Source: Gyrodactylus bullatarudis
Lineage: Eukaryota > Platyhelminthes > Monogenea > Gyrodactylidea > Gyrodactylidae
Assembly (NCBI GenBank): GCA_012064415.1
Contig: SSNU01000312.1
Span: 47,456-111,455, forward strand
Reading direction: 5' to 3'
Length of the DNA: 64,000 bases
Under the pieces are notes generated by a model that did no database searches, was not told the origin of the DNA, and saw only the letters and a list, made by a program, of their open reading frames with translations. The translations under genes were made by a program, and so were the position numbers. This document shows positions 15,401 through 28,300 of this stretch, one piece after another; position 1 is the first letter of the stretch; each line of letters begins with the position of its first letter.

Positions 15401-18400
15401 TTTAAATGTGAGGATAAAAAAGAGTTATAATTTCCTCAGATAAAAAATTGATATCACAGAAAAATAAATACATATAGACAGTAGATTTAGAATCCGAGAG
15501 AATTTTCAATTAACATTTAAGATTGATTTAATACAACAGATTTGTTTGTCACCTGAAAAAGTCCTCTACTCGTTCATATGGGGCACATGAATGCTAAATC
15601 GCATCTTTCTTATTCTCAAGTTTCAGATTAATACGAACCCAAAAAACGGAAGCGAGAAACGAGATAAATTTAACAACGATATATATATATATTTATATTA
15701 TATTATTTTTTTTTTTTATAATATCATATTATATTTTATGATGTAAAATTTCAAGCTGATTGTAAATCTATTCCTTAAATTAAAATTCCTAGCTTAGGAC
15801 AAGAGTTATGAGCTGGAAACTGATTCTAACAAATATCCATCAGAAATCAATAGTAGTATTCAAAAAATTAGTTCAAACAAGTTTATAAAAAATGAGTTTC
15901 CTATAAAAATCAATTTAAATTATATGGTTTCAGTTTTTAAGAATAACGGATTTATATGGAATAATTTTTCGATCAATTTATTTTCTCTGGCTTCTTTTAG
16001 TAAATGATTTCAGTCAATTACTCGACTCCTGAACTACAGATTATAATTTAAGAAACAGATTCGAAATCTACTTAAAATGAATAGTTTCTAGCTAAATTAG
16101 ATTCTAGTAAAATTCATGTTGTAAGCAAAGGGTGAGATTCCCTTGAATGGTGAGAAAATAATCTTGTAAATACAATAATGTATTATACCTTGATGTGCGA
16201 TATCTTTTTAATTACACAAATCTTCCATGTTCCCAAGTGCTCCTCTCCTCTCTCATCAAAGAAGAAATTAATTAGCATCATCACAAGAGGAAAAGAAATA
16301 TCAAATGGATCCAAAGTGAAGAGAATTTTTCTCAATGATCTGTAAGAATCTGTACTTTTCAAACGGAGGAGAAGAAACAAGAGGCTATATATTTTATAAT
16401 CAACTTCATCACTTAACCATCAAACCAACAGTTGGATATATGTGTGTATGGTAAGCATAATTTTCAATACATCTAGAAATGTAAAAGTGAATGTTTTCTT
16501 GTAAAGCAATCGCCAGAGAGAGAAATGTTCAAGTATTCATTTTCTTTCCATGAGGTCAATTGTCAGGTTCACTCTTGTTTTTTTATTCTTTGTGTTTTTG
16601 TTATAGATGAACAAGAGAGACTTTTAAACATATATATACTTGGTATCAGATATGAAACAAAGATTTCTTAATTAGTATTTTCATCATGTTCAACATTCTA
16701 TTGTATTAAATAAATATAAAAGTATAAAGCTATTCTCAACGAATTTGGGAATTTTTGACAAAAATCTCATTTTCACATCAAGGTCTTAAGATTTTTTGAA
16801 AAAATTATCAAAAGTCACAATTTCACCGATTTGAGAAAAATAAAATTTTTCCAATTTTAAACTTTCAAACATTATTCTTCAAGATCAGGAGCATGATTTG
16901 ATGAGATTTTAGGAAACAACCCATCATAATTTAAAAGTCTACTTTCTATTTTTCAACCTTTTTACTTTGCAAAAATTGATAGATTACCATGATCCGAGAT
17001 CAGTTCAAATTCACGGTTATTTAATAGGTTTCCTTGTCTATTTTTGGTCCTGAAAAATAACGTTTGATCTTTCTCAACCCTTTTAAATCAAAATATGGAA
17101 AAATCGGACTACTAAGAATTTAAAAATATTTTCAAACTTATCACCTTTAAAAGTGTGCGTATTGAATATTTAACAAAACTCACATTGATTTATGTATGGA
17201 AGAATTAGTTTCATTGTTAACATTGAGAAGGGAAGATTCCGATTGTCGATGTGATGTAATTTCACAGCTGAGATCTGAACTATTCTGATTAGACTGGCTA
17301 GAGTTGAGGATAGCCTCGGAGGAACCGTTTTGGTTATCACTAGAATTGTTATTCATAGCATCTGAGAAGGCTGCTTGCATTGCATTGTTGAGGACAGCAG
17401 TCCATCTATAGATTTTTTCAAGGATAGAATATCAAGAGGAGCTTTAATACAAAAACTAATTGACTTTATTTTCAAGTGCCATTTGAAATCATTGATTTTT
17501 TTCTCAGTCATAAAAACTAAGAGAAACTTTCATGTGTGAAATATTTTCAATATTTTTTCAATGACGATTAATTTTTTTTGAAAAATCACACTGTTTCTTG
17601 TTGTTTTTAGAAAAGACTTTCTCTCTTAAAATACATAAAAAGACAAAAGAAATATAGAATTACTCTATTTGGTGAATCAATATGTATTTATGAAATGATG
17701 ATGTCAAATTTAACACGCCCTTATAAGAGAAAATTATTACATGTTACACAGTAAGTATACAGATAATTTGTGTGAAAAAAACCACATGTAACATGGAGAA
17801 TATGAAATTTAACTCACTCTTCGAATTCTCTGTCGTCTTCTGTTTGAAAATGATAAGTTCGGTTATCTAAAAGATGGTAAGAATTAGTTTAAAATTCTCA
17901 ATTAATTGGATTTGAATTCAAATCTTAGTGATAAAAGTGAAGATCCAAATTCAAAATTTATTTTTAGTTTTTAACGCCTACTTTTTAGGTGTAAATAAGG
18001 AGAAACTGATAAAAGTCTGTTTATGAATAGGGCCTCAAAAATATGACCTAATAAATGGATTCTTTAGCGCTAAAGAAAAATGAAAATATGCTTTTTTGGT
18101 GTTTTGAATGCATATTTTAAACATTCAGGAATTTTCGGTAATTTAAGCGTATATAAGTTTTTAGTCTGAAGTAGTACACTAAACTTTTCACACAATTGAC
18201 CTCTCGGTTGCAGATCTAATACCAAAGTTTTCCAACCGGTATTTGATGAATTACGATTGATGAAAAACAGGGCATATTTTAAGCATTTTTGATTTGAAAT
18301 ATGCCCTAATATGACTTTTTAACTTGAAACCCTGGTTTCCTATCAAGTTTTTTCTTTGAGTTTTGACGGTTTTAAAACCTGTAGATTAAAAACTTTTATG

Positions 18401-21338
18401 ACTTTTTGGGGCCCTATTTATGAGTTATATGATCAAAATGCTAATTGATAATTTCCAACCCAGAAACGAGCAAGTTGAGGAATAGATAATTGTGCTCTTG
18501 ACCTTAAACTCAAGAACATTAAATAAAATGAATTTACATGTTAGAAGACAATTTTGACTTGAACTTTTCAAAATATTGATGATAAAAATTTTCTAGTTAA
18601 TCAACTTCCTTTCCTGAAAGACTTTTCAATTTTGAAATTCCCCAGTTCAAATTCATTCCTAATATGCCTTATTCTAGAGAAGAGCGCTTAGACATAGAAA
18701 CTTGGGTCGTAATTTATGTGAAATTGAAATTTTATTGGAAAATAAGAATAATTTTGAATAAATGGCAAGGCAAAAAGGTTAACAAATTAACATGAGGGGA
18801 TAATGTCAAATAATATTGATTTTTCAATAGTCAGATGATACAAATCTTAAATATCATCATCATCCAAATCACCCTGGTAACCTTGTGTTTTCTCCTCCTT
18901 AAATTTCGATAAATTGTAGTGTACTACTACAGTTTTCAAGGGAAAAGATTCCAAAAATTTAAATTGAAACAATACAGATGAAAGAGCGAGAGAGAGTCAA
19001 AAGGAAGAGGAGAGAATATTTCTGACATACATTCGTAATAATAAAGAATTTATAACAAGACTTCTTTTTACCCCAAAGAGAATTCATTGTACGCAAACGT
19101 TGTTGCCGATTTGACCTGAAAAAATATCTTGGAATTCAAACCAGTTGTAGTCTTTGGTAATAGTAGTTGTGAATGAATATGTGGGAGAATAGAATGAATA
19201 AGTCTATCATCGTGTCACCACATTTCATCTTTAGCTTCTCTCTTGAGTCACTTTTATTGTCCTAGAGAGGGTGATAACATAATAAAATCGAGATTTTCTA
19301 GCAAAAAGTCTACTGATTTCCTCTCTTCATTTAAATCAATATTGTATAGTGAATTTATTATTATTTCTGTTCATTTTATGAATTTCCTCATGGTCAAATG
19401 AATATAAAAGAAACAAGATCAGACAGAAAGAGCATAGGATGAATGCTATAGAAGTATTTTTCAATACGATTGATTATACAATTTCATAGATAGATGAGAA
19501 AATATAAAAATTATTCATTCTTTGAATAGAGGTCTTTAATGAAATTTATTTGAAGCAAAGTTTAAATTTTAGACAAACAATAAAATTTGTAGAATGAAAG
19601 ATGGGTTCAAGTGTTAAAATAAAAAGAATTAATCATTGATTTATTAACAGTTAACTCGGCAGAATGGAAATATTAAAGTTTATTCAACAAATCTAAAGCG
19701 TTTTATTTGTTTTATTCTAAAACTATTTTTCATCTCTTCTCTCTTCTACTATGTACATATAGTTTGAATTCAAAACTCACAGCTGACCAAATTGAAGGAT
19801 TTCCTATTGCTATTTGATGAGCTGTCATCTAATGCAGAAGAGTTATTCTGGAGAACATTCAAGACGTAGTTCAAATTATTGCTTGATGAATTAGAGGAAT
19901 TCGGATTGGGCATGGTAGTTGAAATATCATTTGAATGTTCAATTCCAGGAAATTTCAGCTGACACGTGATAAGATTAAGTTTAGTGGGACTCTTCCCTTC
20001 GTCAGCATGATACAGTAGAAATTGTCCATCTGCTAAAACTACCTTACGTCTCTGCCAGACCTTCTTCACCTTTCCTTCAGATTGTTTCAAGAGATATCCA
20101 GTTTTAGATATTCCATAAAATTTATTGTTTGTATTTGGGGCTGTTTGTGTGGCAAGGGGAATGGGATGAGAGTTTATTTGATTATTAAAAGGCTAAAAAA
20201 TAATTATGATTATTATTATTAGGAATAAAATGCATTAAAATCGATATAGAGGAGTGTAACAAAATGTGGAGATGTGTCAGAATCATTGCAGAAAATAATT
20301 TTTCAAAATAAATGTTTCAAAATTTATGATTTGGGAAAAATCTAATTTGAAATATTGGCCAAAATAAACTTACATCAGAATCATTGAGTAATTTCTTCAA
20401 ATCATCCCTGGTATCGAGAAGTTTGCGCTTTTGAAGATCGTGTCTTCGATGCATAACATTAGCTCTGGCAGTAAGATCACCCATTGATTTACCAAAATGT
20501 TCCAAGACACCAAGACATTCTTTAAAATAGCTAGAGAAGAGGATTCAATCAAATTTGCAATGCAAATCTATTGATTATTTCAACTTACTGTAATTGGGCA
20601 TTATAAAAGTCAATAAGGTACTGGAAGAAATCAGCTCCTTTCTTTGATTTGATTTCATTCACCTTCAAAAGGTATTCGCACAGTTCATACTGGATTTTTC
20701 TTCTCTCCCGAACCAGTTCTATTGATAAATCTTTATTGTAAGTTTCAGGAATATAGATTCCAGACTCTTTCATAGTTTGAGTTTTTTCTTTTTTTGTTTT
20801 CTCAAATTTAATTTCATACTCTCGATAGGCTTTTTCAAAATTTTTCTTTAAATCATTCTTCATATCGCTAACAATGAATGCTTCCATCGGATATATTACA
20901 ACACTATTCAAATTTCGCATGAGATTATTAAACATGTTTGTAAGTTCCCGATGAATAACAGAAAATTTGCTTAATCCAGCAGCAATGTCATTACCGCAAG
21001 CCTCTTCGCCTTCTAATGCAAACTGCCCCATTTTTTCTAAGTGGTCACAAAATCCAGAAGAATTTTGAGAGTATGCTGAATGGAGAATAAATAAGGTTTG
21101 AAACCTACAATTGCCACTGGTTATAAGTCCTTTGACAACCTTTTTAGTCTTTGATATAAGTGTTCTATCGGCATCTAAACTCTAAATTTTTATTAATAAA
21201 ACCTCGACCTACAACTTCATAATCAGAAACATTATTTCTGAGGTTTGGAATCAACTTGATGAAATCTGTTTCTTGAGGAGATCTAAGATCTTGGGTTGTA
21301 TCAGCAATAAACTGATCTATAGATAAGGATTCTCTCAT
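3477..21338 (-). CDS. ASAP: ASAP-family Arf GTPase-activating protein (BAR-PH-ArfGAP-ANK-SH3), 19 exons, 1,395 aa
   Basis: This is the orthologue of vertebrate ASAP1/2, a membrane-bending, phosphoinositide-regulated GAP for Arf GTPases at focal adhesions and endosomes. Exons (minus strand): 21338-21213, 21181-21109, 21075-20589, 20530-20374, 20192-19781, 17866-17818, 17405-17184, 14606-14422, 14079-13946, 12895-12816, 10238-9959, 9800-9726, 9667-9495, 8911-8797, 8153-7833, 6343-5835, 5745-5546, 4884-4370, 3551-3477. All junctions are GT-AG and phases close to 4,188 nt. Domains: BAR about 10-290; PH from about 312 ([16 protein letters not shown], later NRTYHFQ); ArfGAP about 540-650 with CX2CX16CX2C and the Arg finger in GVHRALG; ankyrin repeats about 700-890; Ser/Asn/Pro-rich linker; SH3 at 1338-1395 (ALYSC, EEWW, LFPVPYV). 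An in-frame TAA just upstream fixes the start. Oddities: a Ser/Asn-rich insertion inside the PH domain, and introns 1-2 of only 31 and 33 nt. Exact boundaries in the linker (exons 15-17) are less certain. Confidence 0.9.
8246..8430 (-). repeat. Possible tRNA-derived SINE remnant in ASAP intron 14
   Basis: Read on the minus strand, the segment has a tRNA-like head: TTAATAGGTTAGAAGTG followed by a B-box-like GGGTTCGCATTC and CTGGCTCTGCCACC. This is the usual layout of a tRNA-SINE 5' end. No poly(A) or second copy was found in the window, so the call is tentative. It lies entirely in an intron. Confidence 0.35.
10380..10830. repeat. Foldback/MITE family B copy in ASAP intron 10
   Basis: Contains CCTTGTCTTATTTTGATCCC, TGATCACTCTCTAAAC, AAAGTGGGCCTCATGATC and ends with the terminal motif TTCATATTAACTA at about 10826. 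The right half is the reverse complement of the left end of the copy that starts at 32936, which shows that the family has long inverted ends. Confidence 0.65.
13188..13235 (+). ncRNA. Degenerate type-I hammerhead ribozyme (PLE-type) in ASAP intron 9
   Basis: The core CTGATGA is at 13201-13207. It is followed by a short stem II/loop (GAACTGGT), then GAGA where the family has GAAA, a stem III hairpin (TAAA-AGC-TTTA) and ACTC, which pairs with GAGT just upstream of the core (stem I, 4 bp). TCGGT upstream can pair with ACTGG in loop II, as in the sister copies. The GAAA to GAGA change hits an invariant core base, so self-cleavage is probably lost. No PLE coding sequence is seen adjacent. Confidence 0.6.
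16740..17110. repeat. Degraded foldback-related sequence in ASAP intron 7
   Basis: The segment TTTCCTTGTCTATTTTTGG followed by TCCTGAAAAATAACGTTTGATC and CTTTCTCAACCC is a diverged version of the family-B core. Edges cannot be defined by eye. Confidence 0.35.
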
Positions 21339-22330
21339 GTCTGAATATTATAGCTATTTAAGCACATTTAAAAGTGTTGTAAAATTATTTTAGTGTTTGA
21401 GTGACTTAAACAAAATTATCAATTATAGAGAATGTTGTTCAAAATGAATAAGTTTTAATTTGAATTCAAATCTTCTAATAGACTTTAAGTTAGTCTAAAT
21501 TAGTTAGATTTTCTAACTCTCTTTTATATGCCACAATAATTTGACTATTAGCGAATAATTTTAAAAATTTGACTAATATCTATACTCATAGGAAATTTCA
21601 TTCACTTTCTACTAAGTTAGTAGTACTAACATTAATTTGAAGTCAAATCAAAATCAACAATGAATCTATATTTTGATAATTATTTTCAATGATACAAAAT
21701 TCGAGATTGATTTGTAATGATAACAATTAGAATGAAGGTTAAACGATGATTTTTCTACATTTTTTCTCTAACAAGAGTTTGATTAAATTATGTATTTAAT
21801 CATTTCAGAATTCCAATAAAGTTGTCATTTGAGTAAATCACATCGAAAGTTTTCAAAAAATCAAAAATTTCGAAAACAATTTTTGATAAAAATCCTTGGT
21901 CTATTGGCCAGGTTACTGCTTTCAAAAAGGATAAAAAAGAAATTGAATTCATCACCCTCTAGTAAGTTTTATAATCGTAAACAATTTCTCCCCAGCAATC
22001 CTTGTGGCAAGAATAAAAGCAAGTATATTTGAAAGGTCGAAAATTAAACTTGTTATTCATTTTTGAGAAAAAATGGTCGAATCATACAGTTATTATTATA
22101 ATAATCTTATGATTTTTTCAAAAATCTGATGCTGGATGAGATATACTATTGTTCGTCAATGAACTACCAGAGATGTTAATGTTATTTTTCAAGTTTCTGT
22201 ACAATCATTTCGAGTTTGACAAAACATACACAGAAGTTATAATTTATTGCTAATCTAGTTTATCTTGTAACTTTAGCGGTATTTAAAATGTTCTAAGTTT
22301 ATTAAAGTTTTTCTCTTGTTTTTTGATTTC
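21339..22330. other. Intergenic region between the FRMD gene 3' end and the ASAP 5' end
   Basis: About 1 kb of AT-rich DNA, no gene seen. It must contain the ASAP promoter (near 21340-21600). On the minus strand an AATAAA lies at 22303-22298, 27 nt past the FRMD stop codon, a good poly(A) signal candidate. Confidence 0.5.
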
Positions 22331-25300
22331 TCAGGAAGTTTTAAATAAGATTAAATTTCTCAAAGGACCATATACAGATGTTTCGACACTCTTGAATAGA
22401 CGATTTGACTTTAATGGTTCAACATCATTCTCTGCAATCACAACAAAGCCTAAAACGGAAAGGGTAATAAGCAGGCTTGCAGTAAATACCCATGACCCTA
22501 TGACAGTTCCATCGGACTTCTTTGCAATTTGTTTTGAGTGTTTCTCTCTAGCCGGACTTGATTGCATTTTGAATGAATGTTCTGTTGACTGACTCCCATT
22601 TCCTGTGATTTCCATGAGTTTACCCTTGATCGAAGTGAATAGGCGATTAAACCATCCCTAAAGGATAGAGGTTGAATTATTTGGTAACTTGTTGAAATTA
22701 TAATTTACTTACTCTCTCATTGGAAGCCTCGGAGATAACTTTGTCAAATTGGCTAAGAGCTGCATCAATTTTTAGTGCTTCCGACTCAGTAATATGTTCA
22801 TCATCTTCACTAGTAAACGTTAACTCTTTGCCAGGCTCAGTCTTGAGCTTTTCCGTTACCTTGACTATTTAGAAGAAATTAAAAAGAATTATTCTATACG
22901 AAATGTAATTTACATCTAGTATTATGACTGTGAAGACCAGGATATTTTCATTTTATCAAAATAGTTTACCTTCAAGTTCCTTGAGAAAAAAAGTAAAAGA
23001 AAATGTGGGATGGATGAGTTGGTTGTGGCCTAGATGAAAAAAAATATTTTTACTGAAAAAAACGTAGTGGAAAACTAAAAAGGTTTTTGTGTGACCAATT
23101 GAAAGTTGATTCGTGTTTCACAGTGGATGATGAGATTCGATTTAGAGAGGAACAAAAAACAATAGTCCTATTATTTGAGTAAAAATGAAATGGAATTGTT
23201 TAACAACAAATGACTTGATCAAACAAATTCATCTATACATCAAGTTGAGAATTTTCAGTTTCAAATGTAATCGCCTTAGAGAGCTTCATCATACAACTAA
23301 TTTTACTCGTTTTATAAATGATAAAAAATGCCAAGTAATATTACACACAGTAACTACTACTGATCAAGTGTAGAGAAAAACTTTGAAACTCTAAATTCTC
23401 AACTTTCCAAACAAACCTTTTGTTAAGCTGGGAAGGTCTTGATTTATATCGAAAAGACTTGAATCTTTCTCTGACTCAGCAAGAGTACAGTCTAAAGTAT
23501 TCAATAAAAATAAGAAAGAAATTTAGAGGGAAATTAGTAAGAGTTTAACGACCTTTGGATATACCATCAAAAGATGCAGATGTATCCTTTATTAGGCTAC
23601 AGCCATGTGCTTGAGAATCGTCTACGGTCGAAAGGCAAGAAGAATGCTCATTAAAATCTTCTTGCTTTTTCTCAAATTCCATCACTAGACAAGGTTGAGA
23701 ATTGTATCATTCAATAATTCATTTCGATCAAATTTTAAATAATTCTAAAGTTACCTTTCAAGTGTGTCTTTATTGCCTCCTCTGACAAAAAGAATTAAAT
23801 TAAAAAGGAGAATAATTTTTAATGATTGATAATTTTGAGATTAAAAGTTGTTTTTTCAAATAAAAATTCTCAAATTAAGAAATTATAAAAACAGCTTCAT
23901 GTTTTTTTTTTTTTTTCAAGATTCTAAATTCATACTTGATGGGATACATTTGTAAACTGGAGCATTTCATTACTGAACAATGACACTTGGATGGAACTGT
24001 ATCAGTAAATATTTTTACTATTCTTAGATATAATATATATGTGTTGCACTTGATTGAAACTTCTATTCAATCGCTACAGACACAAACCAGCTAATAAATC
24101 ATGCAAAGGCGTCGATTAGCCAGTTGACCTAGTAGTAAAATTAAGTCTGATAAAGGAATAAGAGAAGTAAATAGTAAATTGAAGGTTTAAGGTGATCAAA
24201 GTAGAAAAAATTCAAACTATTTTTAGTTTTTAGCTGAACGAATAAAAGAGAGAAAAAGTCCAAGGAATTCTGTATATTTCTGTATTCTTCTCATACTAAT
24301 CGAGCTATTATTAAAAACAACCCCCTTCCGCAATATACGATACCATTATGATCAGAATTGAATTCTCTATCGAATGATCTAAAAATCTCAACTTATCAAA
24401 ATTTTCAGACGAAAATTTATACCAGGATCCTAATAGACCTACTTCAAAGTACAATGACAAGTTATTTATTATTGAAAAACTCTGAATATTCACAAATGTA
24501 CACAAATAAACGGAGGTGTAGTTTTACACTCCCCAAATACGGTTCCCACCTGTATGCGCTATGTAATCGTCCAAAACAACAATGAGTTCATTGGAAATCT
24601 AGAATATTTTTTTTTCATTTTTTCAAATTAATGCGTTTCAGACAAATGACATGACAAAACTAGAAAATACCAGACAAATACACAAGAGAAATGAGTACAA
24701 TATGTATTCAAATAATATGCAGACTAATAAAGACTAATAAATTTCTGATGTACACTTTACAGAATCGAATAAAGTAATGCAAAGTGAAAATTCATTGATA
24801 AGAGAAGTACATCTTCTCTCGTTCTTACCGTCACTCTCCATAATTGATACTGAATTTAATAAAGTATGAATGAATATTTGAGCATGATAATTTAAATTGA
24901 TTTGTCGAATATACAGCTAGTTGACATGACGATGAGAATTTACTATTTTTTTACAAAAAACTAAATATTTTTCTCTGGAAAGTTGGGAGAAAAAAAATCA
25001 CATTACACATTTCATTGAATGATATTCTGTTACAGAATTTTTGTATAAAAATATATTTCCCTGTAGGGTAGAGTACAGCCCAATTTTTGAAACTATCAAG
25101 ATTACAATTCTCGAGCAGATTTTAGTAATTAGTAGATACAGAGGATTCTACATGTATATGTAAAAATCTATTCTCATAACTATCTGAGAACAAAGGTAGA
25201 AATTCTAAAAATAAGTCGTGGGGATAAATACTTGAACTCGGGCTGAAATAAAATTACTGTATTTTGGATTGAGTTAAATATTGGAGTATTTCTTAATGTA

Positions 25301-28300
25301 TTTGTGTATTAGGCTAAACATCTTTAGATTAAGAGCGGTTCTCTAGTGTAGAGTCTGATGAGAACCGACGAAAAAATGAGCTCATATTCTTCCAAAATTT
25401 ATTTTCGTTTTCTATCCTCATAATGCAAGACATTAGTCAACAAGATGATAATATATGCGCCAAAGTTCCACTTTTTTAACTTTTGAAGCAATTTGATACG
25501 GACCTTGATTTGACAAAGAATTCGAATTTAGTCATCTCCAAGGAAACGTTAAACTTTTTAATTTTGGATCATTTTCCAAAAGTTCCAAAAATGGCCAAAA
25601 TTTTGAGATAAAACTTTTTATTTGACAACTTGTTGGCTCATTTCCTAATGGGATCCAAAAAATATTTGTGTCCACGGGAGAAAAATATCGAGTTTTCATC
25701 GTAACAATAGTAAACTCTCCTCTTCATGTCAACAGGCTTTTTACATATACAAAGTCCTCTTACGCCTACCTAGATGGCAAGCAAGATTTGAAACTTTTGT
25801 AAAAGAGTCAAATGAGATTCAATACTTCTTCAAAAATGGCTCTACATCTCTACAGTTCATACACCACTTAGATGTAATTCATACTGGGAGTAGGGAATCT
25901 ATGATGTATGGGCAAAGGAGAAATTCTTTATCAATCAATACAAGCCCAATCTATGTTTTCAGAAAAAATATTACTATAATCTTCAACTACCTTGGCCTAT
26001 GTGAGTATTTTCACTTTTCTCTCCAGAGTTTTGGAGAGTTTTGGTGTTTTTCAGCTTGCATTTATTCTTAATTCTTAAACTTTTACTATTTCTTTCAAAA
26101 TTGTAAATAATTATTTTCATTCAATTTATTGACTCTTATCCTTTTCAAAGAAAGACCACTGATAATCCTTTCTATTTTAATATGATTTTAAGTGGATTAT
26201 TGGATGTATTTGAGAATTTACGTGAATTATTGATTCAGAAAAATCTCGAAAGTATGAGAAAAGAATGGGAATTTGGTATCAACTCGAAACTTGAAAAGTT
26301 ACCATTTTTCATGGGTGATATCTTTTCAAAATCTTTTTTCAGCAGGAAATGTACTAACTTTACATAAATTTAGAACAACTTTGATGAAAAAATCAATAGA
26401 ACTCTTCTCCGTTAAACATCCCCTCAATCGCTAGAATGATGTAGTAGCAAAAGGGCGTTATCCCATATCTGTAAATGACAGACAAGCTATATATTAGTAT
26501 CTGTATTTAACACTAAAAGGCTTTACTAAAGATTCTTTAGTCATTCTCTCTTTATTAACGGAAACTGTAAGGGTTCAAGATCAAGTATATACTTTGGGGT
26601 AAAAAGCGTGATATTTATTAACCCTAGAACGAAATCTCGGGTTATTTTTCACCCGATTTGTATTGAAACCCCCATAAGAAAAATAAATATTTCGGACGAG
26701 GGTTAAATCAGACATTTTTGAAATTTGATTTTTGTATATGAGAAAAATAGTTCTCTCAGAGTTTTACATTATTGAAAAGGAAACTCACTCAGTTTATTCT
26801 GACGCTTCTTGGCTTCAGGTATGAATTTCCTCTGTGGAAGATCGAAAAATGAGGCCATTTGCCAATGTTGTAAAGTATTGCCTGAGGAAGCGGTGCTAGC
26901 TATACTCTTGATTGTCCCGGAACCAATTGTATCATACATGTTTTCCTTACACTTCATGACCATTCCGGGTAGAGTTGAATATTTCTAAACATTAAATAAA
27001 TTATACCCGATTTCAACTTTAATCATATTTCATAATGTGTATGAAGATGGGAATTTAGCTCATAACTTTCATTTTTTGAACTTAGAGTGGAAATTTTTAT
27101 TGATCTTTATTCATCGAAATTTCACTGATTTTTAAGCAGTAAAAATGGCCAAGAAATCAAAATATTATGATATACGTTATGCTTAATCATGAAAAATTCC
27201 AATGTAACTATTTAGCTGTTTTGGGACGAATGATTTTCTTGAGAAGGTTAGGAGGATGACAAGAAATGATCTACAGTATGCAGCAGATATCAATCAAGTG
27301 ATCATAGAGGGCTTAACAAAATTGTGGCGCCAAAATAATATGATTTTCTTATGTGTTTTTTGAACAAGATTACAGAAAAATAGATTACATAAATAAAATA
27401 GATTTCTCGCCGATATATTATCGAAAAAGTTTTAATCTAATTGAATAAAATATCTCGGTGAAAAAGCCTAGTTTTTTTGTAGAATTATAACTTGGTAAAT
27501 TCAATAAAAATATGATTGATTGTCAAGATCATATTTTTCTATCAGATATAATAATATATATATGTATGTACAAATCTTTGCTGAAAAATAGGGAAAGTGC
27601 TATGGAAAGGAAAATTTTCCATCAGAATATATTACTACTCAAATAGCAAGATAAATCCTCAAGATAGCTACATTATTTCTCGGCAAGAAATAAATTTCCA
27701 TTCAGATAGGAAAAAATCAATTCATTAATTCAAGAAATATAAAATACATTCAAAGATTATGATCGCTGACAAGAATAAAAAACCGAGAATAACTGCATTG
27801 AATCATTCTTTATAATTATGAAATCTTAGCATTCATAATACAGTGTATATTAGAGTGCTTACTATCTTCATATAATTTAGTACACACAAGATTTTATGTC
27901 TATTTTTTGAAGAGAAAAAATCATTTCATTTTTCTACAGAAAAAATAGAAACTCATTAAAAGATTCAGGAGTCTTTAGTGATTATGTAGTAAGAATTCTT
28001 TGAAAACATGAGTGAAACGATGGTAAAGTCATTCAGGCATATACAGTCAATTTCACACATGATGTCTCGCGATAAATTTATTTTTTCATGAACATGTTTA
28101 TTTATACCTCTCTGCCCCAAATAGTGAACCAATGATCGTCGAGTATTTATTGACCAATCAGGAATAAGACAAGATATGAGAATAAGAAAGGTTTTTTTGG
28201 GCTTGATATGTTTGACACACATTGTGTGTACACTACAAAGTGAAGAGAGTTGTAAAATATCTAGCCATCTGCAATAGGATCGAAAGGCTTCACTAGTTAG

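Noticed and set aside
15680..15740. AT/T-rich tract considered as a regulatory or satellite feature
   Set aside because: It is a short imperfect (TA)n/T-run inside an intron, ordinary for this base composition.
19021..19130. Acceptor-flanked segment at 19.1 kb considered as an ASAP PH exon
   Set aside because: In the required phase it gives a stop codon. The exon at 17866-17818 supplies the expected NRTYHFQ strand in phase.
22968..22985. 10-nt micro-exon (minus strand, GAACTTGAAG) in the FRMD gene
   Set aside because: Including it creates an in-frame TGA. Direct splicing of 23417 to 22864 keeps the frame.
27965..28222. 85-codon minus-strand frame repeated in the plus-strand frame 28834-29073
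   Set aside because: The shared peptide comes from the perfect inverted ends of the Tc1/mariner-like element, not from a gene family.
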